DNA of 53,336 nucleotides from Paraburkholderia sp. (GTDB lineage: Bacteria; Pseudomonadota; Gammaproteobacteria; Burkholderiales; Burkholderiaceae): contig NZ_JAMFSB010000079.1 in the NCBI RefSeq assembly GCF_026225065.1, positions 1-53,336 on the forward strand, in the 5' to 3' direction. The notes under the pieces are model-generated. The model was not told the DNA's origin. It worked only from the letters and a program-made list of their open reading frames with translations, and searched no databases. This document shows positions 43,003-52,829 of the stretch, piece after piece. A program made the translations under genes and the position numbers. Numbering within the stretch: position 1 is the stretch's first letter; each line of letters starts with the position of its first letter.

Positions 43003-43860
43003 TTATAGCCAGTACACGACGACATACAGCCCGAGCCACACCACGTCCACAAAGTGCCAGTACCAGGCCGCGCCTTCGAACGCGAAGTGGTGATCCGCCG
43101 TGAAGTGACCGCGAATCACGCGGACCAGCACAACCGTCAGCATCGTGCCGCCGAGGAACACGTGGAAGCCGTGGAAACCGGTCAGCAGGAAGAAGGTCGA
43201 GCCATACACGCCGGAAGACAGCGTCAGGTTCAGTTCGTTATACGCGTGGTAGTACTCGAAGCCCTGCAGGAACAGGAAGCACAGACCCAGCAAGACCGTC
43301 GCGGCCAACCAGCCGATCGTCTTGTTGCGATGGTTTTCACGCAGCGCATGGTGAGCCACGGTCAGCGTCGCCCCCGACGAGAGCAGCAGCGCCGTGTTGA
43401 TGGTCGGCACCGGCCACGGCTGCATCGACTTGAAGCTCGACACCAGCGCTGCCGGACCGTTGTTCGGCCACACCGCCGAGAAATCCGGCCAGATCAGCTT
43501 GTAGTCGAGGCTGCCCAGCTCATGCAACGCAATTTGGCGCGCATAGAACAGTGCGCCGAAGAATGCTCCGAAGAACATGACCTCGGAGAAGATGAACCAG
43601 CTCATGCTCCAGCGGTATGACTTGTCGACGTTCTTGCCGTACATGCCGCCTTCGGACTCGGAGATCGCGTCGCCGAACCAGTGCCACAACGTGTAGAGCA
43701 GCCACAGCAAGCCAGCGAGTACCGTGATGGGCGCCCAGCTTTCGCCGTTAATCCACGCCGCCAGCGATGACAGCATGACCAGCAGCCCGACGGCCGCGCT
43801 GATCGGATGCCGCGACGGATGCGGTACGAAGTAGTACGGGCTCTCGTTTTGACCGCTCAT
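43003..43860 (-). CDS. ctaE: Cytochrome c oxidase subunit III
   Basis: 'YYFVPHPSRHPISAAVGLLVML', 'GFHGFHVFLGGTMLTVVLVR', 'AWYWHFVDVVWLGLYVVVYWL'. Confidence 0.95.
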   Translation of the reverse strand: MSGQNESPYYFVPHPSRHPISAAVGLLVMLSSLAAWINGESWAPITVLAGLLWLLYTLWHWFGDAISESEGGMYGKNVDKSYRWSMSWFIFSEVMFFGAFFGALFYARQIALHELGSLDYKLIWPDFSAVWPNNGPAALVSSFKSMQPWPVPTINTALLLSSGATLTVAHHALRENHRNKTIGWLAATVLLGLCFLFLQGFEYYHAYNELNLTLSSGVYGSTFFLLTGFHGFHVFLGGTMLTVVLVRVIRGHFTADHHFAFEGAAWYWHFVDVVWLGLYVVVYWL

Positions 43861-43989
43861 TCTTGATTCTCCACTTCAGTCCAGTTGTTCCGCTTGACCC
43901 GGTTTAGTCCGGCTGTCTCTTCGGCGATGCGTCGATACCGCACCGCTTCACTCTGATTTCGGAGCCACCTTCGGCCCGCTGTTGCCGCT

Positions 43990-44214
43990 TTACCCCACCA
44001 CCGCACGTACGACCAGAATCAATATGGCGATAAAGATGGCCGCACCGATCAACGCGGCCGCCACCACATGCAGAGGGTTGAGCTGTGCCGCATCCGACTC
44101 CAGGTCGCGCCGCTTGCGCACGCCGAAAAACGCCCAGAACACAGCCTTCATAGACTGGCCAAAGCTGCTCTTTCCAGCGCCGCCGCCATCGCCTTTACCG
44201 CTGTTGTCGCTCAT
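43990..44214 (-). CDS. DUF2970 domain protein
   Basis: 'KSSFGQSMKAVFWAFFGVRKRRDLESDAAQLNPLHVVAAALIGAAIFIAILILVVRAVVG'. Confidence 0.85.
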   Translation of the reverse strand: MSDNSGKGDGGGAGKSSFGQSMKAVFWAFFGVRKRRDLESDAAQLNPLHVVAAALIGAAIFIAILILVVRAVVG

Positions 44215-44253
44215 TACCGTCATCTTCCTTCGCCTACGACAACGTGATCGTCT

Positions 44254-44388
44254 TCAGGAGAAAAAGCTCCGTTTGACGAAGATGCCCACAAAAAAAGCGG
44301 CGGCGACAACAAACATGATCAAACCGAGCCGCAAGTTGCCCGCGCGGATTTGCTCGGGCGTACGTCTTTGTATGGGATTCCGGGTCAT
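44254..44388 (-). CDS. Cytochrome oxidase small assembly protein
   Basis: 44-aa MTRNPIQRRTPEQIRAGNLRLGLIMFVVAAAFFVGIFVKRSFFS between ctaD and DUF2970; absent from ORF track. Confidence 0.8.
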   Translation of the reverse strand: MTRNPIQRRTPEQIRAGNLRLGLIMFVVAAAFFVGIFVKRSFFS

Positions 44389-44507
44389 GCTGGAGTTTCT
44401 CGATACTTCACTTATAAGGAACACCGCTCTGTCACGCTACGACTCTACCGCTTCGCTGCACCCGGTCCGGCTTGCGCCTGGACCGGAATGCCGTTCGGCA
44501 CGATCGC

Positions 44508-46124
44508 TTACTCGACCGTCGGCGGGTTTTCGAACGTGTGGAACGGAGCCGGGCTCGGCACGGTCCATTCGAGGCCCGTTGCGCCGTCCCACGGCTTGTC
44601 GCTAGCCTTCTCAAGCTCGCCGCCGCCGCGGTAAGCCGGCAGTGCGACTGCAAACAGGAAGTACACCTGAGTCAGGCCGAAGCCGAAAGCGCCGATCGTG
44701 ATGACCTGGTTCCAGTCGGTGAACTGCGCCGGGTAGTCGGCGTAACGACGCGGCATGCCTGCGAGACCCACGAAGTGCATCGGCAGGAACGCGAGGTTGA
44801 AAAAGATCATCGAGCCCCAGAAGTGGATCTTGCCGCGCGTCTCGTTGTACATCCAGCCGGTCCACTTCGGCGACCAGTAGTACCAGCCTGAGAAGAGCGC
44901 GAACAGCGACCCCGCCACCAGCACGTAGTGGAAGTGGGCCACCACGAAGTAAGTGCCGTGGTACTGGATGTCGAGCGGCGCCATGGCGAGCATCAGGCCC
45001 GTCAGACCGCCGAACGTGAATACGAACAGGAAGCCCACCGCAAACAGCATCGGGGTTTCGAACGTCAACGAACCGCGCCACATCGTGGCGACCCAGTTGA
45101 ACACCTTCACGCCCGTCGGCACTGCAATCAGCATCGTGGCGTACATGAAGAACAACTGACCCGTCACCGGCATGCCGGTGGCGAACATGTGGTGCGCCCA
45201 GACCATGAACGACAGGATCGCGATCGACGACGTGGCATACACCATCGAGCTATAGCCGAACAGCGGCTTGCGTGCGAACGCCGGGATCACCTGCGACACG
45301 ATCCCGAACGCAGGCAAGATCATGATGTACACCTCGGGGTGCCCGAAGAACCAGAAGATATGCTGGTACATCACCGGGTCGCCGCCGCCTGCCGCGTTGA
45401 AAAACGAGGTGCCGAAGTGGCGGTCGAACAGCAGCATGGTGATCGCCCCGGCGAGAACCGGCATCACGGCAATCAGCAGGTAGGCGGTGATGAGCCATGT
45501 CCAGACGAACATCGGCATCTTCATCAGCGTCAGACCCGGCGCGCGCATGTTCAGGATCGTCACGACAATGTTGATGCCGCCCATGATCGACGAGGCACCC
45601 ATCAAGTGGACCGCGAAAATCGCGAAGTCCATGCCCGGTCCCATCTGCGTGGAGAGCGGCGCGTACAGCGTCCAGCCCGCAGCCGTTGCACCGCCCGGCG
45701 AGAAGAACGAGCCCACCAGCAGAACGGCGGCAACCGGCAGCAGCCAGAAGCTGAAGTTGTTCATCCGCGCGAAGGCCATGTCCGATGCGCCAATCTGCAG
45801 CGGCACCATCCAGTTCGCGAAACCGACGAAGGCCGGCATGATCGCGCCGAACACCATGATCAGGCCGTGCATGGTGGTCAACTGGTTGAAGAACTCGGGA
45901 CGCATGATCTGCAGACCCGGTTCGAACAGCTCGGCACGGATCATCAGCGCCATCACGCCCCCGGAGAGGAACATGGTGAACGAGAAGATCAGGTACAGCG
46001 TACCGATATCCTTGTGGTTGGTGGCATACAGCCAGCGACGCCAGCCATGCGGCGTCCCATGAGCATGGGGGTCACCGTGTACGTGCTCGTGGCCCGCAAC
46101 TACATCGTGTCCAACGCTAGACAT
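44508..46124 (-). CDS. ctaD: Cytochrome c oxidase subunit I
   Basis: 'WFFGHPEVYIMILPAFGIVSQVIP', 'WAHHMF', 'YFVVAHFHYVLV'. Confidence 0.97.
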   Translation of the reverse strand: MSSVGHDVVAGHEHVHGDPHAHGTPHGWRRWLYATNHKDIGTLYLIFSFTMFLSGGVMALMIRAELFEPGLQIMRPEFFNQLTTMHGLIMVFGAIMPAFVGFANWMVPLQIGASDMAFARMNNFSFWLLPVAAVLLVGSFFSPGGATAAGWTLYAPLSTQMGPGMDFAIFAVHLMGASSIMGGINIVVTILNMRAPGLTLMKMPMFVWTWLITAYLLIAVMPVLAGAITMLLFDRHFGTSFFNAAGGGDPVMYQHIFWFFGHPEVYIMILPAFGIVSQVIPAFARKPLFGYSSMVYATSSIAILSFMVWAHHMFATGMPVTGQLFFMYATMLIAVPTGVKVFNWVATMWRGSLTFETPMLFAVGFLFVFTFGGLTGLMLAMAPLDIQYHGTYFVVAHFHYVLVAGSLFALFSGWYYWSPKWTGWMYNETRGKIHFWGSMIFFNLAFLPMHFVGLAGMPRRYADYPAQFTDWNQVITIGAFGFGLTQVYFLFAVALPAYRGGGELEKASDKPWDGATGLEWTVPSPAPFHTFENPPTVE

Positions 46125-46168
46125 GACAATCTCCTAAAGCGAATACTGCGGTGCTGACCATGAACACG

Positions 46169-47830
46169 TCAGGCTGCGGAACTGATCTGAACACGGCGTG
46201 CCTCTTTGGGATCGCTGCCGCCCGTGACCGTTTCCGGCTTCTTTAAAATAATATGGTCTTCGGCAATGCCGGCTGCCTTCAGCGCGTCGCGCACAGCTTG
46301 CGCGCGCCTCTTCGCGAGCTTCGCGTTGAGGTCGGCCGAACCGGTTGTGTCCGTATAGCCCGATAGCGTGAACTTCGCGTCCGGGTGCGCCTTGGCGTAG
46401 TCCGCAGCGGCGGCGACTGCTGCCTGCGCGTCGCCCGGCAGCGTGCTCTTGCCAGTCTCAAAGTAGACGTTGGCCGGCAGGGCTGCCTGCGGTTGCGATG
46501 CTGCTGCGCTGTCCGAACCGCCAGAAGCCGGGGCCGGGGCTGCACCCGCTGCGCCTGACGCGGCGTCGCCGCCCGACGCTGCTGCGGCGCCTGATGCCGC
46601 ATCGGCGCCGCTAGCGGCGGCTGCACCGCTTGCGCCTGCAGCTGCGCCCGCGAGGTGGTCGCCACCTTCAGGCAGCTTGCCATTGCGTGCGTCCGCGACC
46701 TGCTTCGGCTGCAGAATGTCGCCCGTGTGATTGCCCCACGAGTTGCGCTCAAACGTGATGACGGACGCGATTTCGACATCGTTCAGCGTAGGTCCCCACG
46801 ACGGCATCACGTTCTTGCCCTTCAGCACGATGCTCACATGCTGAGCGATCGGGCCATTGGCGATCTTGCTGCCGTCGAGCGCCGGAAACGCACCACCGCC
46901 CTTGCCAGTCGGCTGGTGGCAGACGGCGCAGTTCGCCGCATAGACCTTGCCGCCACGCTCCATCAACTCGGCGAGGGTGTACGTCTTGTTCGGATCGTCA
47001 GCGCCGGCGGCCATTTTCTTCTGCTGGTCGTCGACCCATTTTGCATAGTCATCAGCCGAAAGCACTTCGACGACGACCGGCATGAACGCGTGTTCCTTGC
47101 CGCACAGTTCCGTACAGAAGCCGCGGAAGGTGCCCGTCTTGTCGGCCTTGAACCATGTGTCGCGCACGAAGCCCGGAATCGCATCCTGCTTCACGCCGAA
47201 GGCCGGCACGTACCAGGAGTGGACCACGTCGTTGGCGGTGGTGATGATGCGGATCTTCTTGTCGACCGGCACCACGAGCGGGTTGTCGACTTCCTGCAGA
47301 TAGGTGTCGGTCTTGGGCTGTTCGCCGTCCACCTCGGCACGCGGCGTGGTCAACGTGGAGAAGAAGTTGATGCCTTCGCCCGGACCCTTCACGTAGTCGT
47401 AGTTCCACTTCCACTGATAGCCGGTCACCTTGACGGTGAGGTCAGAGTTGGTGGTGTCCTTCATCGCGATGACCGTCTTGGTGGCGGGCAGCGCCATCAG
47501 CACGACGATGACGAACGGGACAATCGTCCAGATGATTTCAACGGTGGTGCTTTCGTGGAAATGGGCGGCCTTGTAGCCTTTCGACTTGCGGTGAGCAAAG
47601 ACCGAATAGAACATCACGCCGAACACGCCAATGAAGATCACCGTACAGAGGATCAGCATGAACGTGTGGAGGTGATAGAGCTCCTCAGCGATAGCGGTTG
47701 CAGGCGGCTGGAGGTTGATCTCGTTGACGGCGGGGCCGCCAGGACTGTCACCCACTGCCAGCGCGGCACCGGCAAAGAACATCCCGGTAAGCGCCAGCCC
47801 GCCCATCAGGGCTCGCTTGATTGTTTTCAT
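46169..47830 (-). CDS. ctaC: Cytochrome c oxidase subunit II with cytochrome c and C-terminal OmpA-like domains
   Basis: CuA 'GFCTELCGKEHAFMPV'; heme c 'CAVCHQPTGKGGG'; Ala/Ser/Gly linker; OmpA_C 'VYFETGKSTL...GYTDTTGSADLNAKLAKRRAQAVRDAL'. Confidence 0.95.
   Translation of the reverse strand: MKTIKRALMGGLALTGMFFAGAALAVGDSPGGPAVNEINLQPPATAIAEELYHLHTFMLILCTVIFIGVFGVMFYSVFAHRKSKGYKAAHFHESTTVEIIWTIVPFVIVVLMALPATKTVIAMKDTTNSDLTVKVTGYQWKWNYDYVKGPGEGINFFSTLTTPRAEVDGEQPKTDTYLQEVDNPLVVPVDKKIRIITTANDVVHSWYVPAFGVKQDAIPGFVRDTWFKADKTGTFRGFCTELCGKEHAFMPVVVEVLSADDYAKWVDDQQKKMAAGADDPNKTYTLAELMERGGKVYAANCAVCHQPTGKGGGAFPALDGSKIANGPIAQHVSIVLKGKNVMPSWGPTLNDVEIASVITFERNSWGNHTGDILQPKQVADARNGKLPEGGDHLAGAAAGASGAAAASGADAASGAAAASGGDAASGAAGAAPAPASGGSDSAAASQPQAALPANVYFETGKSTLPGDAQAAVAAAADYAKAHPDAKFTLSGYTDTTGSADLNAKLAKRRAQAVRDALKAAGIAEDHIILKKPETVTGGSDPKEARRVQISSAA
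46485..46660. repeat. Degenerate Ala-Ser-Gly-Ala/Asp coding repeat (linker in ctaC)
   Basis: 'AGASGAAAASGADAASGAAAASGGDAASGAAGAAPAPASGGSDSAAAS'. Confidence 0.75.
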
Positions 47831-47920
47831 AGATTCCTTACCCAAATTTTCCATTCAAACCCTCGACCCCGCTGGAAGGCTGCCTCGCGCTCCTCCTGAA
47901 CGGCGCGAGCCTCAATGCGT

Positions 47921-48394
47921 CTAACAACGCCTGAGCCACATGCGCAATTCGCCTGCAAATTGCGCGCGCCGATACTGCGCGAGGTGTTGCCCGATCATGA
48001 TCGTCTGGCCACGCGAAACCAGTTTGATGTGGTCACGCGGCGTTGCGCCCGGCTCGATCCGCACCCAACGTGGATTGAATTCGAACTGGGTGACCTGCTC
48101 CGCACTTACCCGCTCGATCACGAGCCGGTTCGGAAACAGCCTGATGCGTTCGTAATCCACAGCATGACGCGCGTAAATTGCAAAAGCGATACCGACCGCC
48201 ACTAACTCGATGCCGGTGAACGGCAGCACCAGCCAGGCGCCGATCAGATCCAGCATGAAGGCAATCAGCAGCGAAAACACCGCAAGCGACACATAGAACC
48301 ATACGAACTGCCTGGGCGACACCGAACAGTTGCGTTTCATCGTCCAGTCTTTGAGGACCGGTTCCGACTCCGCCAGCAGATCAGATGACGCCAT
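47921..48394 (-). CDS. DUF2244 membrane protein
   Basis: 'MKRNCSVSPRQFVWFYVSLAVFSLLIAF...LFPNRLVIERVSAEQVTQFEFNPRWVRIE'. Confidence 0.85.
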   Translation of the reverse strand: MASSDLLAESEPVLKDWTMKRNCSVSPRQFVWFYVSLAVFSLLIAFMLDLIGAWLVLPFTGIELVAVGIAFAIYARHAVDYERIRLFPNRLVIERVSAEQVTQFEFNPRWVRIEPGATPRDHIKLVSRGQTIMIGQHLAQYRRAQFAGELRMWLRRC

Positions 48395-48672
48395 CGCTGT
48401 CTCCTGCGAGTTGCCTCTTAACCCTGCCCGATACCGTTGCCTTATACCGCTTCGTACCGCCCTTCCCGCTGCCCAGCGCCTCGGGCCTGCCGCTGCGGAT
48501 GTGGGACGCCGAGCGACAAACTGACGCATTATAGGCGCGTTCTATGGCATCCACAAGCAACGCCCTATCGGCCCGCAAGCCAGTCCCGACAAGCCTCTGC
48601 GCCGTTTTGACGCACCTCGGGAAACACTTTCGTCCCGGTAATTTCAGACATAACAGATGCCCTCTTTCCGGT

Positions 48673-49656
48673 TCAACGATTCTTCGACGGGCCTCGTCCA
48701 ATGTCCTCGAGCCGCACGATCCCGTGACCTTCGGCGGTCATTCGTGGCACGGCTTTCCACGCATGTCCGTAGATCACCTCGAACGTCAGGGCAATCGTAC
48801 CGTCCGCCCGCCGACGCGCCTCCAGCGCCGCCAGCAGGGCCGTGTACAAGCGCCGCGACACCGGCCCGGCACCCATGCCCGGGTAGGCCGCAGCCTCGCG
48901 CTCGAACGGATAGGCGCCCCAACGGCGCACATCCGCAAGCAGCGACTGCGGCGACTGATAGGTGATGGTGAGCGTTTCCTGGTCCATCACTGGAATCTCG
49001 AAGCCGCTTTCCACCAGCATATCGCCCAGATCGTGCATGTCCACGAAATCGATCACATGCTTCGCGGACGGCACACCGTGCGCCGCCTCCACTTCGGCAT
49101 AGGCGCCGCGCAGTTCCTTGAGTGTATCGGGACCAAGCGTGCTGAACATTAGCAGCCCCCCTACCTTAAGCACGCGCTGCCATTCGGGAAACACGAGATC
49201 GGGCCGCGAATGCCAGTGCAAGGCGAGGTTTGACCAGATGAATTCGAATGCGTCGTGCGTAAAGGGTAGAGCCGAGAAATCGGCATGCGCGAAGCGCGGC
49301 CCACGCGCGCCGAGCGCCTTGCCGATCGAGGCCGGCAGGAAACGCCGCCAGCTCGTGTCGCCGGCGTCGTGCCGTAGCGCACGGGTCAGCATGGCGTGGG
49401 AAAGATCGGTGCCGAACACCGGTGCTTCGGGGAAACGCTCGCGCAGACCGGGCAGGTCGTCGCCCGCGCCACAACCCGCATCGAGTACGGCGGCCGGGCT
49501 GACCTTGATGTAGTCGAGACGCTCGCGCATACGCTGGGCTATCTCGCGCGGCAGGAACGCAACCTCGTCGAAGGTAGCGGCGCGGCGGTCGAAAATCCGC
49601 TGAAGGCGCCGGGAATCATAGGCCGGACGGCCAGATTTTGCGGGAGTTGAGGACAT
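48673..49656 (-). CDS. BioC-like malonyl-ACP/SAM methyltransferase
   Basis: 'AAVLDAGCGAGDDLPGLRERFPEAPVFGTDLSHAML', 'GGLLMFSTLGPDTLKELR'. Confidence 0.85.
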   Translation of the reverse strand: MSSTPAKSGRPAYDSRRLQRIFDRRAATFDEVAFLPREIAQRMRERLDYIKVSPAAVLDAGCGAGDDLPGLRERFPEAPVFGTDLSHAMLTRALRHDAGDTSWRRFLPASIGKALGARGPRFAHADFSALPFTHDAFEFIWSNLALHWHSRPDLVFPEWQRVLKVGGLLMFSTLGPDTLKELRGAYAEVEAAHGVPSAKHVIDFVDMHDLGDMLVESGFEIPVMDQETLTITYQSPQSLLADVRRWGAYPFEREAAAYPGMGAGPVSRRLYTALLAALEARRRADGTIALTFEVIYGHAWKAVPRMTAEGHGIVRLEDIGRGPSKNR

Positions 49657-49741
49657 GGGGGTCACGCGGACGAAGAGCCCGAAGTATACTCGCTCGCTCC
49701 CTTTCACTCATCGTAACTGGCGTTTTGCGGACGGCCCATCA

Positions 49742-50506
49742 ATGCGATTCCAGGCGTCGGCTTTTTCACCTTGCAGCCGGGTTGCAAAACTTGTAACCCG
49801 GCTGGGATCTTCATGGCCGCGCCTCGTTCACGCCGTCCTGCCGAATCTCTGCGCACTCTGCGGCAATTTGTCGCAGAGTGCGCTTTGTAGAGGCTGCGAC
49901 GACGCTTATGCGAATGAAGCGCGCCTGCGTTGCTCGGTCTGCGCGGTTCCGTTGCCCAGTTCGCGCCGGGGCAGAGGAGCCGGTTACCGGTGTGCGGACT
50001 GTGTCGCCATCGCGCCGCCGTTCGACGCCACGCTCGTGCTAGCCGACTACCGCGCGCCGCTCGACACGCTGGCCGTAGGCCTGAAGTTTCGCGCCCGCCT
50101 GATGCTGGCCGACGAGTTCGCGCAGCGGCTCGCGCGCCTCGCCTCTGAATGGCCCGACTTGATCGCGCCGGTCCCGCTTGCGGCGAGGCGCCTCGTCGAA
50201 CGTGGCTACAACCAGGCATGGCAGATTGCGAAGCCGCTCGCCCGCGCGCTCCGGGTGCGCAGCGACGCTACGCTGATCGCGCGCGTGATCGAGACCGCGC
50301 CGCAGTCGCGGCTGGATCTGGATGCGCGCCGGCAAAATGTTGGCCGGGCGTTTGAAGTCACGGCACCGGTGCGCGGCCTGCACGTGGCCGTGGTCGACGA
50401 TGTCATGACGACCGGCGCCACGCTCGAAGCCCTCGCACACGTGCTGAAGGCCGCCGGGGCGCGGCGCGTGACCAACTTCGTCGCATTGCGCACCCCAAAA
50501 AACTAG
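49742..50506 (+). CDS. ComF family phosphoribosyltransferase
   Basis: Cys-rich N-terminus 'LCALCGNLSQSALCRGC', PRTase 'HVAVVDDVMTTGATLEALAHVLKAAGA'. Confidence 0.93.
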   Translation: MRFQASAFSPCSRVAKLVTRLGSSWPRLVHAVLPNLCALCGNLSQSALCRGCDDAYANEARLRCSVCAVPLPSSRRGRGAGYRCADCVAIAPPFDATLVLADYRAPLDTLAVGLKFRARLMLADEFAQRLARLASEWPDLIAPVPLAARRLVERGYNQAWQIAKPLARALRVRSDATLIARVIETAPQSRLDLDARRQNVGRAFEVTAPVRGLHVAVVDDVMTTGATLEALAHVLKAAGARRVTNFVALRTPKN

Positions 50507-50524
50507 TCTCTACTGGCCTACACC

Positions 50525-50995
50525 ATGTTTAACGTCGTTCTCGTCGAACCCGAAATTCCGCCGAATACCGGTAACGTCATCCGCCTGTGTGCAAATACCG
50601 GCGCTCGTCTGCATCTGATCGAACCGCTCGGCTTTCCTCTCGACGACGCCAAAATGAAGCGCGCCGGGCTCGACTATCACGAGTATGCGCAGATGCACGT
50701 GCATGCCGACTGGGCAGCGTTCGTCGCCAGCGAAACGCCAGACCCGGCGCGGATGTTCGCGTTCACGACGCGCGGCTCGGGCGCGTTTCACGCGCATGCG
50801 TTCTTGCCTGGCGACTGGTTCGTGTTCGGCGCGGAAACCCGAGGCTTGCCGGACAGCGTGCTGGGACAGTTCGCAGCCGAACAGCGTGTGCGGCTGCCGA
50901 TGCGGCCAGGCAATCGCAGTCTGAACCTGTCCAATACCGTGGCGGTGGTGGTATTCGAAGCGTGGCGTCAGGCGGGCTTCGAAGGCGGCGCCTGA
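50525..50995 (+). CDS. trmL: tRNA (cytidine(34)-2'-O)-methyltransferase
   Basis: '[37 protein letters not shown]', SPOUT fold. Confidence 0.95.
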   Translation: MFNVVLVEPEIPPNTGNVIRLCANTGARLHLIEPLGFPLDDAKMKRAGLDYHEYAQMHVHADWAAFVASETPDPARMFAFTTRGSGAFHAHAFLPGDWFVFGAETRGLPDSVLGQFAAEQRVRLPMRPGNRSLNLSNTVAVVVFEAWRQAGFEGGA

Positions 50996-51531
50996 CGCAG
51001 CAGAGCTGCCCACCTGGCCAGTTCGGTTTGATAGCGGGCGAACATCGCATCGTCGAAACACGCAAACAGCACACGCTCGATGCCCGGCACGCGTTGCAAC
51101 GTATCGAGCACCGTGCCCACCGCAATACTTACCGCCTGCTCCGCAGGAAAACGATAGACGCCGCAACTGATCGCCGGAAACGCGATGCTCTTACATTGCG
51201 CCTGCCCGGCTAGTTCAAGCGAGCGCCGGTAGCACGACGCCAGCAAGTCGGCCTCGCCTCGGCCGCCGCCGTGCCAGACCGGGCCCACTGCGTGAATCAC
51301 GTGCTTTGCGGGTAACTGGTAGCCAGCGGTGATTTTCGCGTCGCCGGTCACGCAACCACCCAAAGTCTCACATTCGCGCAACAACGCGCGCCCCGCTGCG
51401 CGATGAATCGCGCCGTCCACGCCCCCGCCGCCCAGCAATGACGTATTCGCCGCATTGACGATCGCGTCGACGGCTAGCGTGGCGATATCGACGACGCGCG
51501 CCTCGAGCGAACATTGACCGGATGTGAACAT
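50968..51531 (-). CDS. Macrodomain O-acetyl-ADP-ribose deacetylase
   Basis: '[27 protein letters not shown]', '[24 protein letters not shown]'. Confidence 0.93.
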   Translation of the reverse strand: MFTSGQCSLEARVVDIATLAVDAIVNAANTSLLGGGGVDGAIHRAAGRALLRECETLGGCVTGDAKITAGYQLPAKHVIHAVGPVWHGGGRGEADLLASCYRRSLELAGQAQCKSIAFPAISCGVYRFPAEQAVSIAVGTVLDTLQRVPGIERVLFACFDDAMFARYQTELARWAALLRQAPPSKPA

Positions 51532-51809
51532 GGAGAACCTCGCCATTCGAAACGCCGATAAGACGTTGACAGCGAAGGGAGGACAACGGTTCAGCGTAAT
51601 TCGGAGCGGGCGGCAGGCTGGGGAAGCGCGCGGATCGCCGGTGTGTCGGTCAGCCGAACGGGCTCATGGCGCGTGCTGCTGCGGCAAGGAATTGGCGCCC
51701 CGTCCAGCTAAGGTTGATGTACGGAGGCTGAACCGTTGTTGAAGTGGATGCGCTCGATGCGCCCGTTGAAGTGCTTGTTGGCGCGCTGGTCGATGCCCTG
51801 ACGCGCCAG

Positions 51810-52808
51810 CTACTCAGCCTTGGCGTCCCGGCGCAGCAGCGCATTGACGGCATCGCGTGGAGCGACCCCATCGAACAGCACCGCGCAGACAGCCTCGGTG
51901 ATCGGCATATCGATCGAATGAGCCCGCGCAATCGCCAACACGGCTTGCGCACAGCGCACGCCCTCGGCCACGTGACCAAGTCCCCCGAGGATATCGTCGA
52001 GCGTGCGCCCAGCGGCCAGTTGCACGCCTACCGTGCGGTTGCGCGACAGATCGCCTGTGGCCGTCAGAATCAGATCGCCGAGGCCCGTGAGACCGGTGAA
52101 CGTTTCAGCCCGTCCGCCGAGCGTCACGCCGAGGCGCGACATCTCAGCCAGACCGCGCGTGATCAGCGCAGCCCGTGCGTTAAGGCCCAGACCGAGCCCA
52201 TCGGCGATCCCCGTAGCAATCGCCAGCACGTTTTTCACCGCACCGCCCACTTCCACGCCGACGAGGTCGTCGCCTGTGTAGATACGCATGGCGCCATGAT
52301 GAAACGCTGCCACGGTTCGCTCGCGACAGCCGGCCGACGCGCTCGCGATAGTCAACGCGACCGGCAGGCCCTGCCCGACTTCACGCGCAAAACTGGGCCC
52401 CGACAATACACCATTGCTGTTATGACCGGCCAGCTCAGCCGCCACGACCTGATGCGGCAGCAACTGCGTATCCGCCTCGAAGCCCTTGCAGAGCCAGATC
52501 ACGTGAGCCGGCACCTTGCCGGCGGCGCGCATGGTCTGGAACAGACCGCGCAACCCAGCCACCGGCGTCGCGACAACGCATAGCGCGTCGCCACCCAACG
52601 CGTGGCTCAACGCCGCCTCGAAATCGGCTTCATAACGAAGCCCGGCCGGCAAAGCAACGCCCGCCAGATAGCGGGCGTTTTCCTGCGTGGCGGCAAGCTC
52701 GGCGACCAGCGCCGGCTCGCGCGCCCACAGCACCGTATCGTGCCGCACCGCCAGGTGGCCCGCGAGAGCGGTGCCCCATGCACCAGCGCCGAGAACGGCG
52801 ACTTTCAT
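51810..52808 (-). CDS. gpsA: Glycerol-3-phosphate dehydrogenase [NAD(P)+]
   Basis: '[20 protein letters not shown]', '[22 protein letters not shown]', '[11 protein letters not shown]'. Confidence 0.96.
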   Translation of the reverse strand: MKVAVLGAGAWGTALAGHLAVRHDTVLWAREPALVAELAATQENARYLAGVALPAGLRYEADFEAALSHALGGDALCVVATPVAGLRGLFQTMRAAGKVPAHVIWLCKGFEADTQLLPHQVVAAELAGHNSNGVLSGPSFAREVGQGLPVALTIASASAGCRERTVAAFHHGAMRIYTGDDLVGVEVGGAVKNVLAIATGIADGLGLGLNARAALITRGLAEMSRLGVTLGGRAETFTGLTGLGDLILTATGDLSRNRTVGVQLAAGRTLDDILGGLGHVAEGVRCAQAVLAIARAHSIDMPITEAVCAVLFDGVAPRDAVNALLRRDAKAE

Positions 52809-52829
52809 ACCCGGCACTGCGCGCAACAC

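Noticed and set aside
44928-46157. 409-aa plus-strand ORF
   Set aside because: Antisense to ctaD; Arg/His/Glu-rich shadow frame.
46655-47899. 414-aa plus-strand ORF
   Set aside because: Antisense to ctaC; no motifs.
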